In this document: one piece after another, positions 44,357 through 53,673 of the stretch
Position numbering within the stretch: position 1 is the first letter of the stretch
How the letters are laid out: each line of letters begins with the position of its first letter
DNA from: Arcanobacterium haemolyticum DSM 20595
GTDB lineage: Bacteria > Actinomycetota > Actinomycetes > Actinomycetales > Actinomycetaceae
Assembly: GCF_000092365.1 (NCBI RefSeq)
Contig: NC_014218.1
Span: 868,001-932,000, forward strand
DNA length: 64,000 nucleotides
Direction of reading: 5' to 3'
The notes under the pieces: model-generated
Databases searched by the model: none
The model's input: the letters and a program-made list of their open reading frames with translations, nothing else
What the model was told of the DNA's origin: nothing
Program-made: the position numbers and the translations under genes

Positions 44357-44388
44357 AAGGAGAGGAACCGGTTGTGGTTCCTCTCCTT
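44357..44388 (+). terminator. Terminator hairpin after the tRNA cluster
   Basis: 13-bp perfect stem (44357-44369 with 44376-44388) with six-base loop GGTTGT. The following T-run is short. Confidence 0.65.
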
Positions 44389-44502
44389 GATATTGCTCGC
44401 GTGCGTTTCGAGCGTGGCTGTAGCACGCGTGGTTGTAGCAAGTTCGGCCCTCAGGTTTTTAAGCCGAAGTTTGGCCGTATCCGTAGTTAATTCGGCTACG
44501 CA

Positions 44503-45309
44503 TTAATTCGCTTCTTGAGAGTGCTTGCGCATCCGCCGGCGAGCCTTCATCACCGTGCTTACACATACAAACACAAGGAACACACTAAACAAGATGTTGC
44601 CTGTTTCGGGGCTGATCGATTGGGCTACCCACATTCCAACTGGAGTAATTGCGGATGCGATCGCGCCAACGAATAATCCCACCCGGAGATCTACTAAACC
44701 GTAGCGGAAACTTGTGAATGTGCCTGATAGGGCGGTGGGAATCATAGCAAGTAACGAAGTGCCACGCGCAATCAGATCTCCTGCACCAACAACAAGTTCG
44801 AGGCCCGGAACGATGATCCCGCCGCCTCCAACGCCAACAAGCCCAGCGAAGATCCCAGACACAACTCCTACAGCAATCATTCCGAACGCAGAAAGTGCAG
44901 TGACATGGATACGCGATGCGCGAAGTGGTTCATGGAACTGTTGGATAACAATGATGCTAAGAATAAACGTCACGAAGATCCAGGGAAGGAGCCATTCAGG
45001 AAGAATGCGCAGAAGCCATACTCCGATCTGAGCACCTATAAGTGCTCCCAGTGATACGAGAAGCATGGCGTTAATAGAAACGTTCCCCTGGGTCGCATAC
45101 ATGATCGATCCCGTGGCCGCCGTAATGATAATGGCACAAAGAGAAGTGGCTGCAGCTTGGCGCTGGGGCATATCTAGAATGATCATCAACGCAGGAACGA
45201 TAATCATACCTCCGCCTACGCCAAAGAGCCCAGATAAGAAACCGGCGCAACCCCCTATCACTACGATGGTAAGGATGCGTGCAAAATTAATTGATCGATG
45301 TTTACTCAC
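44503..45309 (-). CDS. TauE/SafE-family membrane exporter
   Basis: 268-residue protein with eight or so membrane segments. The duplicated family motif shows as GLFGVGGGMIIVPAL (about 28-42) and AGLVGVGGGGIIVPGL in the second half. The family moves sulfite, sulfonates or related small anions out of the cell. Monocistronic on the minus strand; nearby genes do not reveal the substrate. Confidence 0.85.
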   Translation of the reverse strand: MSKHRSINFARILTIVVIGGCAGFLSGLFGVGGGMIIVPALMIILDMPQRQAAATSLCAIIITAATGSIMYATQGNVSINAMLLVSLGALIGAQIGVWLLRILPEWLLPWIFVTFILSIIVIQQFHEPLRASRIHVTALSAFGMIAVGVVSGIFAGLVGVGGGGIIVPGLELVVGAGDLIARGTSLLAMIPTALSGTFTSFRYGLVDLRVGLFVGAIASAITPVGMWVAQSISPETGNILFSVFLVFVCVSTVMKARRRMRKHSQEAN

Positions 45310-45376
45310 ATCTCCACACTAAAGATGCGATCGGGGGCTTCGCAACATCTCTATGGGCCTAGTTGATGTATAGGAA

Positions 45377-45408
45377 GGGGTGAACGCGGAGCAATCCGCG
45401 TTCACCCC
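45377..45408 (-). terminator. Terminator of the feo operon
   Basis: 14-bp perfect stem (45377-45390 with 45395-45408) and loop GCAA, about 30 bases beyond the last feo gene on the minus strand. It may also end the opposite strand. Confidence 0.75.
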
Positions 45409-45438
45409 CTCGGGGGCGTATCTGCCAGATTCGGCAAT

Positions 45439-45693
45439 CTACGCTTTGCCCAACGGACAGCCAGAGCAGGCGATCCGGGCTTCCGCAGATGACTCTGATT
45501 CGCTGTGGCACAGGCCGAGCCCGGAAGAGCACAGAGAAGAAACCACAGTTGTGAGCCCGAGCCGTTCAAAATGCTCGCGCATAACCGAAACGAAAGTCTC
45601 TGACGTGCCACATTTCTGTGCCACTGCGGCAGGTGAAAGCCCAGCTTTCAGGCCTCGAAGTACGTGGTCGGTGATTGAATACCGGGGATCCAT
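45439..45693 (-). CDS. FeoC-like small HTH protein
   Basis: 84 residues. The first 50 form a helix-turn-helix-like part (ITDHVLRGLKAGLSPAAVAQKCGTSETF), and the C-terminus ends in CSGCPLGKA (Cys76 and Cys79) with two more cysteines before (Cys54, Cys62). FeoC proteins are small winged-helix proteins with cysteines that may hold an Fe-S cluster. The start overlaps the feoB stop by one base. Likely a regulator or stability factor for FeoB; assignment rests on position and shape. Confidence 0.65.
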   Translation of the reverse strand: MDPRYSITDHVLRGLKAGLSPAAVAQKCGTSETFVSVMREHFERLGLTTVVSSLCSSGLGLCHSESESSAEARIACSGCPLGKA

Positions 45694-47876
45694 CAGAAGA
45701 ACAGCTTTCCAATTTGGAAAACGCCCACAGCCAAGATCCAGGCAATAACTAATTGGGCGGCAACAGCGATTGCGGTGATCTTACCTCCGATAAGCCGCAC
45801 CTGTTCGCCAACAGTAGCCAGGCATGGAGTGTACGTGAGTACGAAAACGAGGAAAGCGAGTGCAGCCAAGCCAGCGTATTGAGCTCCTGCAGTAGTGGTA
45901 AACGTTTCGGAGAGGAGTTCTGGAAGAACACCCAGATCGTCGCCGTTTTCTTCGGCGTCACCGGCAGCTTCGGGATCCATATTGTAGGACACGACGATGG
46001 AGGAAACAACTGTTTCTTTGGCAACAAAGCCAGTCATCAATGCGCCGGTCATGTGCCAATCACCGAAGCCCGCTGGAGTGAACACTGGCTCAAGTACCTT
46101 GGCAACTTGCCCATAGGCCGAATCTTCCATGGCCAGATCTGGGCTGGCAAAGCCTTCATCTGTTCCGGCTCCAACAGGGATAGCACCCAATAGCCACACC
46201 ACCATGGTCATCGTTACGATGATGCGCCCGGCTCCCTTAACGAATGTCCAGGAGCGTTGTGCTGCCAGTTTCAGAAGAACAAGAATGCGCGGAGTCTGGT
46301 ACGCCGGCAAGATGAGCATCAATGGTGCTTCCGCTTCATTCTTTGTGAAGAAGAATTTAAGTACCCAAGCAGCCAGAATAATCATGACGATAGACACAAC
46401 GTACAAGCCGAATACCACGGTGCCTGCAGAACCAGGGAAGAAGATCTTGGCGATCATTAGGTAGATCGTGAGGCGCGCGGCGCAGGACGTGTATGGCGTA
46501 ATGATTGCAGTGACCAACCGTTGAGCGGCAGACGGTAGTGCGCGCGCCGCGGCCAGCGATGGCAAGTTACATCCGAAGCCCATGATCAGCGGCAAAACAA
46601 CGCGCCCGTCCAAGCCGATCTTTCGCATAAGCCGGTCCGCCAAGAATGCTGCACGTGCCAAATATCCGCAGTCTTCCAGCGTGGAAATCGCGGCAAAGAT
46701 GACGAACATGAGCGGAACGAACGATGCCACAACGCCCAAGCCTGTAGCCAACCCGTTCACCAGCAAAGAGTTCACCCAGGTTTCGTGAAGTCCCACGAGC
46801 CCCAGCGCCCATTCGATTCCACGAGCCAACGAGATCGCGCCGTCGTCGGTAGAGCTCATTAACTGATCAAAGAAGTCTTGGGCAGGGCCGATCCAGTCTG
46901 CAGCAAGTTTGAAGAGTACCCACATCACTGCGAAGAATACGATTGGCCCCGCGAATGGGTTGAGGAGAATGCGATCGATTTTGTCTGAGCGAGATAGGGT
47001 TCCTGGTTCTACCGTGGACGTGGAAACGCCGGCTTCCACGCATTCTACCCATGAGAAGAGCGCCGTAGCTCGCTTGAGTTCGGCTTCCGAGTGCGGATCG
47101 TAGTCCTCCGTTGTGCTGTTGAGTGAGTCCAGATCGAGTGATGAAGCGCGCTGGCCGCCGCATTTGCATGAAGAATCCAGTTCAGGTTCAACTTGGCAGC
47201 AGTTATCTTTCCCCAGGTCACGCTCGCAACCGCAGGTAGTTTGTTCCAGAAGGTTCCGCGAGTCTCCTGGTGCGCAGTGTTGTTTTTCTGCACGACGCCG
47301 GGCCGCTGCTTCGCAAAAGCCCGGAGCCGACGGGTCTGGTTCAATTCCTCGTAGGTAAGGGGAGCTCTCCAAAGCATTGGCGACGAAGGTGTCCAACGTT
47401 TCGTATTGCTTTGACTTACGAGCATCGAACGTCATCACCGGAATGCCAAGTGTGGAAGCCAGCGCACCGGCGTCGATGTCTACACCGTTGTTCTTTGCAA
47501 CGTCGGCCATCGAAATCAACGCAGCCACCGGATGCCCTGTTTGCCCAAGCTGGCCCAACAGATAGAGAGAACGGGTAAGTGATGAACCATCTAATACTGC
47601 GAGGATCAGATCGATGTGTTCGCCGTGTGTGGCGGCAACGATGCGAGCCACCACCTCCTCGTCTGGACTTTGGGGGATAAGTGAATAGGTGCCGGGAAGA
47701 TCGATGATGCGCGCGCCTAGTTTTTTCCATGTGCCAGCGAGCATTTCAACCGTGGTGCCGGGCGCGTTAACCATGGCTTGGTGTGCTCCAGTGACGCCGT
47801 TGAAGAGCGTGGATTTTCCAACGTTTGTATTGCCAACGAGCAAAATGGTTGGTTGGTATGTGGCTGTGCGTGCCAT
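45693..47876 (-). CDS. feoB: Ferrous iron transporter FeoB
   Basis: Cytoplasmic-membrane Fe(II) importer with an N-terminal G-protein domain, 727 residues. G1 is GNTNVGKS (15-22) and G3 DLPGTYS (59-65). The usual NxxD of G4 reads SMAD (122-125). Between the G domain and the membrane part lies a linker with eight cysteines (188, 201, 215, 217, 226, 227, 237, 239). The membrane part shows the two gate regions (GCNLPSLAAAR; YTPCLATVGEQ). FeoA and the FeoC-like gene flank it with one-base overlaps. Confidence 0.94.
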   Translation of the reverse strand: MARTATYQPTILLVGNTNVGKSTLFNGVTGAHQAMVNAPGTTVEMLAGTWKKLGARIIDLPGTYSLIPQSPDEEVVARIVAATHGEHIDLILAVLDGSSLTRSLYLLGQLGQTGHPVAALISMADVAKNNGVDIDAGALASTLGIPVMTFDARKSKQYETLDTFVANALESSPYLRGIEPDPSAPGFCEAAARRRAEKQHCAPGDSRNLLEQTTCGCERDLGKDNCCQVEPELDSSCKCGGQRASSLDLDSLNSTTEDYDPHSEAELKRATALFSWVECVEAGVSTSTVEPGTLSRSDKIDRILLNPFAGPIVFFAVMWVLFKLAADWIGPAQDFFDQLMSSTDDGAISLARGIEWALGLVGLHETWVNSLLVNGLATGLGVVASFVPLMFVIFAAISTLEDCGYLARAAFLADRLMRKIGLDGRVVLPLIMGFGCNLPSLAAARALPSAAQRLVTAIITPYTSCAARLTIYLMIAKIFFPGSAGTVVFGLYVVSIVMIILAAWVLKFFFTKNEAEAPLMLILPAYQTPRILVLLKLAAQRSWTFVKGAGRIIVTMTMVVWLLGAIPVGAGTDEGFASPDLAMEDSAYGQVAKVLEPVFTPAGFGDWHMTGALMTGFVAKETVVSSIVVSYNMDPEAAGDAEENGDDLGVLPELLSETFTTTAGAQYAGLAALAFLVFVLTYTPCLATVGEQVRLIGGKITAIAVAAQLVIAWILAVGVFQIGKLFF

Positions 47877-48097
47877 TAGTTCAATACCTCTGCTTCGATG
47901 AGTTGTGCGCTGCGGTGATCGATTGCGATGCGTGCGCCTGCGATGGTTAAAATGAGGCCACCGTATCCGGCGTGCTGTGAGACAACCCCTTCGGCGCCAA
48001 CGCGCAATCCCATTTCACGGATACGTAGTTGGCTCCTGGCGAACGGGATGTTAGTGAGTCGAATTGGCACTAGCAGGGGGCATTCTTTGAGAATCAC
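47876..48097 (-). CDS. feoA: FeoA-domain protein
   Basis: 73-residue SH3-like protein required with FeoB for iron uptake. Family features are LTNIPFARSQLRIREMGLRVGAEGVV and IAGARIAIDHRSAQLIEAE. First gene of the feo operon, with a DtxR/IdeR-type box 22 bases upstream of its start. Confidence 0.85.
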   Translation of the reverse strand: MILKECPLLVPIRLTNIPFARSQLRIREMGLRVGAEGVVSQHAGYGGLILTIAGARIAIDHRSAQLIEAEVLN

Positions 48098-48119
48098 GTG
48101 TAGTCCGTTCGTTCAATTT

Positions 48120-48138
48120 GCAGGTAAGCCTTACCTAA
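48120..48138. promoter_or_regulatory. DtxR/IdeR-type iron box of the feo operon
   Basis: GCAGGTAAGCCTTACCTAA is a 19-bp near-palindrome matching the TTAGGTTAGCCTAACCTAA consensus at 15-16 positions. It lies just upstream of feoA and would block its promoter when metal is plentiful. Confidence 0.82.
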
Positions 48139-48527
48139 AGGACTGTATAAAAGTAGCGTGTTTTCGTTGTGAATTGGCGGAAATAAGTCCTAAGGGGAAT
48201 TAATTTTCGAAAGGTTAGTAAGGGTGGGGAGTGGAGCTAGAAATCTCTCTCTGCTGTTATGGCGGTGAAAGGAGGGGTAAGTTTTCGATAGGCGCGTTTA
48301 GACTTTGGTAAAAGACTCTTTCTAATACGTTTCATCGAATTTTTTACCTGTAGTGGACGTATCGCAAAAACGTGCCTTTTATCTCCTTTTGGGAACGTGT
48401 AAAAGTCTCGTGAGTTATCGCAGAACCTTAACTTAGCAACCGATAGTGTCAAAATTCCTTCAGTTTCTCATTTCGGCAATTGTGGCACCGCGATATTTCG
48501 ATAATGGGATTCAGTCTCACTTTGGAG
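48139..48527. other. Divergent intergenic region
   Basis: About 390 bases between two iron boxes. It is AT-richer than the genes. A 71-codon open frame on the minus strand (48237-48452) has no ribosome site or family resemblance and is probably not a gene. Nothing else is recognisable. Confidence 0.5.
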
Positions 48528-48546
48528 TAAGGTTAGCCTCACCTGA
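48528..48546. promoter_or_regulatory. DtxR/IdeR-type box of the metal ABC operon
   Basis: TAAGGTTAGCCTCACCTGA, a 19-bp near-palindrome close to the DtxR consensus. A TATGAT hexamer follows at 48552-48557 and the first gene starts at 48587, so the box overlaps the promoter. Confidence 0.8.
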
Positions 48547-48586
48547 ATAATTATGATAATTTCCGACCACCACACTGGAGGATATT

Positions 48587-49300
48587 GTGAAGGCTAAGAA
48601 GGTTACCACATCCCTGATCGCCCTGCTAGCAGCATCTACACTCGCACTTGGTGCGTGCTCGGATGCAGGCTCTACACCAAAGAAGGCAGAAACTGCTACA
48701 TCGCATTCGCACAAGGCTGATGAACATGCGGATCACGCCCACGGTAATGAAAAGTACCCAGAAGGCGTCACGGAATCCACAAAGAAAGCCAGCCTGGATG
48801 ATTGGGCAGGTACCCACCGCAGCTATTCAACCTACGTTGATGAACCAGAGCTTGCCCCAGCTTTCGAACAGAAGGCTGCAGAATCAGGTGAAACGGTTGA
48901 GCAGGTCAAGGATGCCATCAAAGCTCGTGCAACGGCGTTCTCCGGCATGGTTATCACAGATAAGAACATCACGTTCGTGAAGGACCTTGCAAATCTCGCA
49001 GCGCCAACGGAAAAGCCGATCGAATACACGTTCGATAAGGCGTTGGATGTTAAGACTGACAAGAAGGAATACACCTGGTTCATCTTCAAATCGAAGGAAG
49101 ATGCTGGCGATTACACCTACGTTGCGTTGATGCCGATTCACGGCGAAGAAGTTATGGCGCACTACCACATGCGTTACGGCAAGGATATGAAGGCGATTCT
49201 TGAGCCTGAGAACAAGCGTTGGTTCCCAACCTTTGTTGATCCGCAAAAGGTGACCTTGGATCAGGTTGCGAAGGCAATCACGCGCAAGAAGAAGCACTGA
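48587..49300 (+). CDS. ZinT-domain metal-binding lipoprotein
   Basis: 237-residue lipoprotein: signal peptide with lipobox LGAC (Cys24), then a His-rich stretch SHSHKADEHADHAHG (about 39-53), then a ZinT/YodA domain (DDWAGTHRSYSTYVD, ITDKNITF, AHYHMRYG). ZinT proteins bind zinc or cadmium outside the membrane and hand metal to a ZnuA-like receptor. GTG start at 48587 behind GGAGGA. First gene of a four-gene operon; 36 bases before the receptor gene. Confidence 0.88.
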   Translation: MKAKKVTTSLIALLAASTLALGACSDAGSTPKKAETATSHSHKADEHADHAHGNEKYPEGVTESTKKASLDDWAGTHRSYSTYVDEPELAPAFEQKAAESGETVEQVKDAIKARATAFSGMVITDKNITFVKDLANLAAPTEKPIEYTFDKALDVKTDKKEYTWFIFKSKEDAGDYTYVALMPIHGEEVMAHYHMRYGKDMKAILEPENKRWFPTFVDPQKVTLDQVAKAITRKKKH

Positions 49301-49336
49301 TCTGCGTTTACATACATTTTCATAAGGGAGAGGCCC

Positions 49337-50641
49337 GTGTTGATTCGCCGTTTGAGTATCGTTGTTGTGGCGTTAGTTGCGTTGTTTGCAGGTTGCGCAG
49401 TGATGCCAGACGATGAGCGGATCGATTCGGGCCGTCCCCTTGTATATACGTCGTTTTTCCCGATCGAGTCGATAGCACAGCAGATTGCGGGGGAGAGCGC
49501 GGAGGTTCGATCGTTTATGCCCCTTGGGCAGGATCCACATTTGTGGGAACCTACCGCGAATGACATTAAGAAGTTATCTCAGGCCGATTTGCTGATTATC
49601 AACGGGGCAAATATGGAACCGTGGGTGGATCAGGTTCGGGAGGCTGTTCCGCGGGTTCCGATTCTTAATTTGGGTGATTATGTTGATTTGATTACGTATC
49701 GTGGTGCGGCCGCGTTGGGCGAGTTTCAGTTTATGGCTACGGCGGATTTGGATGCGGATAAGACGTATACGATTGAGTTTGGGCATACTCACGAACCGAA
49801 TATGCGTATGGCATTGGTTCCGGTGCATGGTGATCAATCCGAAGCTGAATTGGTTCGTGCCGGACGTGATGCCTTGGCTGAGTTTGGCACCGACGTTGAG
49901 CAGGAAGCTCACGTTGTGGTGAAGCCGAATCAGGCTTATTCGGTTGCTATGGGGCACGAATCTGGGGAGGTAACGTTTTCGGTTCCGTTTTCGGGGCGGT
50001 GGGCGTTTGTATCCGATCGCGTTTCGCAAGAGATTTTGAGTTATACGATTTTTGATGGCGACGACGAATTGGCGCTCGTTCCTGTAATCGACGGCGGTTC
50101 GGCTCATACCGATAAGGTCACGTTTGATCCGCATTCGTGGTTGTCTACGTCAAATGCGAAGCGGTATGCGAATGCGATTGTGACAGAACTTGTTAAATTA
50201 GCACCCGATGATGAGATTGGGTTGAAGAATCGCAAACGTGATTTTGTTACTGATGTTTCTGCATTAGAAGGGGAATACCAGAAGAAGTTTGGTGAAACTA
50301 CGCGTAAGGATTTTGTGGTTGCACACCAGGCGTTTGCGTATATTGCTCGCGATTTTGGGCTCACGCAGTTCCCGATTCAAGGTTTTACTGCCAACGAGGC
50401 GCCAAGTTTGCGTTCGCTTGTTAACATCATTCGTTATGTTCGCCAAACGGGCCTTCACACGATTTTCTATGAGCACGGTACTGAATCGAAGATTGCTGAT
50501 GTTGTGGCCCAGGAAGTGCAAGGCTCAAGCAGACCGTTGATATCGATGGAACACATCACTGCTGCGGATGCGACACGTGGCTATGTGGAACTCATGCGGA
50601 TGAATCTTTCTAATATCTATGAATCTTTACAAAAATCGTGA
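49337..50641 (+). CDS. Metal ABC transporter substrate-binding lipoprotein with inserted domain
   Basis: Cluster A-I receptor (ZnuA/TroA type) of 434 residues, lipobox FAGC (Cys20). Metal ligands are His68 in DPHLWEPTAND, His266 in DPHSWLSTSN, His330 in VVAHQAF and Glu379 or a neighbour in FYEHGTES. Between the first two ligands lies about 130 extra residues (roughly 115-255) with FGHTHEPNMRMALVPVHG and repeated beta-type segments, where zinc receptors normally have a short His-rich loop. GTG start behind AAGGGAGAGG. The metal, zinc or manganese, cannot be fixed from sequence. Confidence 0.88.
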   Translation: MLIRRLSIVVVALVALFAGCAVMPDDERIDSGRPLVYTSFFPIESIAQQIAGESAEVRSFMPLGQDPHLWEPTANDIKKLSQADLLIINGANMEPWVDQVREAVPRVPILNLGDYVDLITYRGAAALGEFQFMATADLDADKTYTIEFGHTHEPNMRMALVPVHGDQSEAELVRAGRDALAEFGTDVEQEAHVVVKPNQAYSVAMGHESGEVTFSVPFSGRWAFVSDRVSQEILSYTIFDGDDELALVPVIDGGSAHTDKVTFDPHSWLSTSNAKRYANAIVTELVKLAPDDEIGLKNRKRDFVTDVSALEGEYQKKFGETTRKDFVVAHQAFAYIARDFGLTQFPIQGFTANEAPSLRSLVNIIRYVRQTGLHTIFYEHGTESKIADVVAQEVQGSSRPLISMEHITAADATRGYVELMRMNLSNIYESLQKS

Positions 50642-50654
50642 GAAGAGTGTAACC

Positions 50655-51329
50655 GTGACGTGTGCAATAACTGTTGATAATGTGGCGTTTTCTTATGGTC
50701 ATCATGATGTTCTAACCGGCGTTTCATTAAGGATTGATGCTGGTGATGTGGTGTGTTTGACCGGGAATAACGGCAGTGGAAAATCGACCTTGTTAAAACT
50801 GATTATTGGCCAGTTGAAACCCAATGCAGGCACAATCTCTGTGTTTGATTCTCCGGCAGGATCGGCAAAAGCAGGTGAATCGATTGGATATGTGCCGCAA
50901 ACACATGTGGTCAACCGAGTGTCGTTTCCTATTACTGTGCGCGAACTGGTTGTTCAAGGCCTGTCGTCGTCGTTTGGCTTTGTCAAAATCCCGCGTAAGC
51001 GGCACTACGATCGCGTCGATACGATGCTTGATCGGCTCGGACTACACGACTACGGCGATACCCCATTTAACGAACTGTCAGGCGGGCTACAACAACGCGC
51101 GCTGATTTGCAGATCACTGATTAACAATCCTGATCTTCTGGTGCTTGACGAACCTACGGTTGGCATCGATGCTCGTCATATCTCTGTGTTGCTCACGCTG
51201 TTGGACGATATTCGGATCGAACGCAACCTCACTATTCTTATCGTGACTCATGAACGCGACCTTGTTGAACAGCATTTACATGTAGATGCCACCCACACGA
51301 TTGACAACGGAAAGATGTGCCATGCTTGA
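50655..51329 (+). CDS. Metal ABC transporter ATP-binding protein
   Basis: Zinc/manganese-type ATPase of 224 residues. Walker A GNNGSGKST, signature LSGGLQQRALICRSL, Walker B LLVLDEPTVGID, H-loop IVTHERD. GTG 50655 is preferred as start because GAGAAGAG precedes it; an ATG at 50619 lies inside the receptor gene. Its end overlaps the permease start by eight bases. Confidence 0.9.
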   Translation: MTCAITVDNVAFSYGHHDVLTGVSLRIDAGDVVCLTGNNGSGKSTLLKLIIGQLKPNAGTISVFDSPAGSAKAGESIGYVPQTHVVNRVSFPITVRELVVQGLSSSFGFVKIPRKRHYDRVDTMLDRLGLHDYGDTPFNELSGGLQQRALICRSLINNPDLLVLDEPTVGIDARHISVLLTLLDDIRIERNLTILIVTHERDLVEQHLHVDATHTIDNGKMCHA

Positions 51330-52155
51330 TCTCATTATTGAATTCGCGTTTGTTCGCCGGACGATGGCCGTTGGCCTGATGCTATCTGTGGCTATTCCGC
51401 TGATTGGAATTGTGATGGTGAACCGGCGAACATCGATGATGGGGGATGCGCTATCGCACACCTCATTGGCAGGCGTGGCATTGGGGCTCATCGCTGGATT
51501 CGATCCGGTGATTGGCGCGATCGTGGTAGCGGTTCTGGGCGCATTCATCATCGAAGTGATCCGGAAGAAGATGCCGCACTATGGAGATATGGCAACTGCT
51601 GTTACGCTCTCCGCTGGCTTGGGAAGCGCCGTGATCTTATCGGATCTGGCGCCGTCTGGGCGATCGTTTGAATCGTATCTTTTCGGCAGTATTTCTGCGG
51701 TTACGACCCGTGATGTTTGGTTAACCGCCATCGTGTTCCTTGGTGTGGTGGTCACATCGGTGATCTTCTATGGAGCCCTGTTGGATATGGTGGTAGATCC
51801 TGTGCTTGCTAAACTTTCTGGAACGCGAGTAGATCTGGTTAATACGCTGTTCACTGGGCTGGCGGCGCTCACCGTGGCATTGGCCGTGAAAGTGATCGGC
51901 GCCCTTTTAGTGGTGTCTCTGATGGTGTTGCCTGTTGCTACCGCCTTGATCGTGGCACGTAGTTATGCCCAAACATGGTGGCTATCCATCTTTATGTCCA
52001 TTATTTACACCATGAGCGGACTCTACGTATCGTTCACCTTCGACATTCGCCCAGGTGGATCAATCGTTGTCATTGCAGTGGTAGGAATGTTGTTAGCCGC
52101 GGGATGGCGGGCGCTGATGAAGCGCCGCGCCATCGCTAGCATTCAACGACGTTAA
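51322..52155 (+). CDS. Metal ABC transporter permease (ZnuB/MntB family)
   Basis: 277-residue membrane protein of the ABC-3 family with about eight segments; GDALSHTSLAGVALGLIAG near residue 40 and GALLVVSLMVLPVATAL near 200 are diagnostic. Last gene of the metal operon. Its final 20 bases overlap the end of the convergent sdaA gene. Confidence 0.9.
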   Translation: MLDLIIEFAFVRRTMAVGLMLSVAIPLIGIVMVNRRTSMMGDALSHTSLAGVALGLIAGFDPVIGAIVVAVLGAFIIEVIRKKMPHYGDMATAVTLSAGLGSAVILSDLAPSGRSFESYLFGSISAVTTRDVWLTAIVFLGVVVTSVIFYGALLDMVVDPVLAKLSGTRVDLVNTLFTGLAALTVALAVKVIGALLVVSLMVLPVATALIVARSYAQTWWLSIFMSIIYTMSGLYVSFTFDIRPGGSIVVIAVVGMLLAAGWRALMKRRAIASIQRR

Positions 52156-53518
52156 CTGGAACGCGCACGTGAACAGCCAAGCCGCCTAGCGCAGTTTCCT
52201 TATATTTCGCTTGCATATCAAGGCCGGTTTCACGCATGGTTACGATGACGTCATCAAGAGAGACGACGTGGGATCCATCTCCGCTCATAGCCGTTCGTGC
52301 TGCCGTGATCGCCTTCACGGCAGCAATAGCATTGCGTTCAATACATGGAATCTGTACGAGTCCGCCAATTGGATCGCACGTGAGGCCAAGGTTGTGCTCC
52401 ATGGCGATTTCGGCAGCGTTTTCAACCTGAGCAGGAGTACCGCCCATAATCGCAGCACACCCAGCCGCAGCCATCGAACATGCTGAACCAACTTCGCCTT
52501 GGCATCCGACTTCAGCGCCAGAAATAGATGCCGTATTCTTAAAAATCATGCCGATAGCGGCAGAGGTGAGAAGGAAAGTCTTCACACCTTCCCAATCAGC
52601 GCCTTCGATAAAATCACGGTAGTAGTGCAATACGGCAGGAATAATGCCTGCGGCACCATTCGTCGGAGCAGTCACAACACGGCCACCAGCTGCGTTTTCC
52701 TCATTCACTGCCATCGCGTAGAAGCCTACCCAATCCAATGCGCGTAGCGGATCGGAAGAATCTTCGTTCGTTAGTTTCCGGTAGAGGGCAGGTGCACGCC
52801 GCAAAACCTGCAGCTCCCCGGGAAGGCGACCCTCCGACGTCGAACCATTTTGAACGCACTCCTGCATCACATCCCACACGGTACGCAAATCGCGATCAAT
52901 TTCTTCTGCCGAATGCATCGATAGCTCATTCGCATACGCGACTTCGGCGATAGACATGCCTTCGCGTTGGCAGTGCTCCATAAGATCAGCGGCGGTTTCG
53001 TATGGATACGGAACATCGGCGGTTTCGCTTACTACAGGATCCGTAGGGGAGACGTCGCCAGAAACAATAAAACCGCCACCCACCGAGTAATAAACCTGGT
53101 TCGCGATCGATTCCCCTTCGGCATTCCAAGCTTCAAGACGCATACCGTTCGGATGCCCTGGAAGCTCATTCAATCCATCAAGAACGATATCCACCCCAGG
53201 CGAAAACGCGATCTCATGCGTGCCCGCTAACTTCATCCGGCCAGTCACCTGGACGTCCGCAACTGCTGGCGCCACAATCTTTGGATTAACCGTTTCAGGA
53301 ACTTCGCCCATCAAACCGACTATCACTGCACGATCAGTACCATGCCCAACGCCAGTAGCACCCAAAGAACCGTGTAATGTGCACTTGACCTGAGCCACGT
53401 CTGGCAAGCGATCGCTCAGATCGGACAAAAACTCTGCCGCAGCGCGCATCGGCCCCACCGTGTGAGACGACGACGGGCCAATACCGATAGAAAACAGGTC
53501 AAATACACTCAAAGCCAT
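52136..53518 (-). CDS. sdaA: L-serine ammonia-lyase (iron-sulfur, single chain)
   Basis: Converts L-serine to pyruvate and ammonia using a [4Fe-4S] cluster. The N-terminal beta domain opens [23 protein letters not shown], and the alpha domain carries the cluster cysteines in [16 protein letters not shown] and [15 protein letters not shown]. 460 residues from the start at 53518; the frame opens further without family sequence. The ribosome site is weak. Confidence 0.9.
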   Translation of the reverse strand: MALSVFDLFSIGIGPSSSHTVGPMRAAAEFLSDLSDRLPDVAQVKCTLHGSLGATGVGHGTDRAVIVGLMGEVPETVNPKIVAPAVADVQVTGRMKLAGTHEIAFSPGVDIVLDGLNELPGHPNGMRLEAWNAEGESIANQVYYSVGGGFIVSGDVSPTDPVVSETADVPYPYETAADLMEHCQREGMSIAEVAYANELSMHSAEEIDRDLRTVWDVMQECVQNGSTSEGRLPGELQVLRRAPALYRKLTNEDSSDPLRALDWVGFYAMAVNEENAAGGRVVTAPTNGAAGIIPAVLHYYRDFIEGADWEGVKTFLLTSAAIGMIFKNTASISGAEVGCQGEVGSACSMAAAGCAAIMGGTPAQVENAAEIAMEHNLGLTCDPIGGLVQIPCIERNAIAAVKAITAARTAMSGDGSHVVSLDDVIVTMRETGLDMQAKYKETALGGLAVHVRVPVNVVEC

Positions 53519-53673
53519 GCCACTAGAGTAATCGAGAACGCACCCACGCGCGAGGTAAGTGACGAGTATGGCGTTGCTCTTACATGAAGCGGGCGAACGA
53601 TTAGCGTAAACTAACAATGTTTTAACAATGCCGCGCGCCCTCGTATGGCGAACGGATGATCCAGGAGGCTCAT

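Noticed and set aside
48237-48452. 71-codon open frame between feoA and the ZinT gene
   Set aside because: No Shine-Dalgarno, no resemblance to known proteins, and it lies in a regulatory region.
53519-53673. T-box leader before thrS
   Set aside because: No T-box sequence, specifier loop or terminator hairpin could be made out in the short leader.
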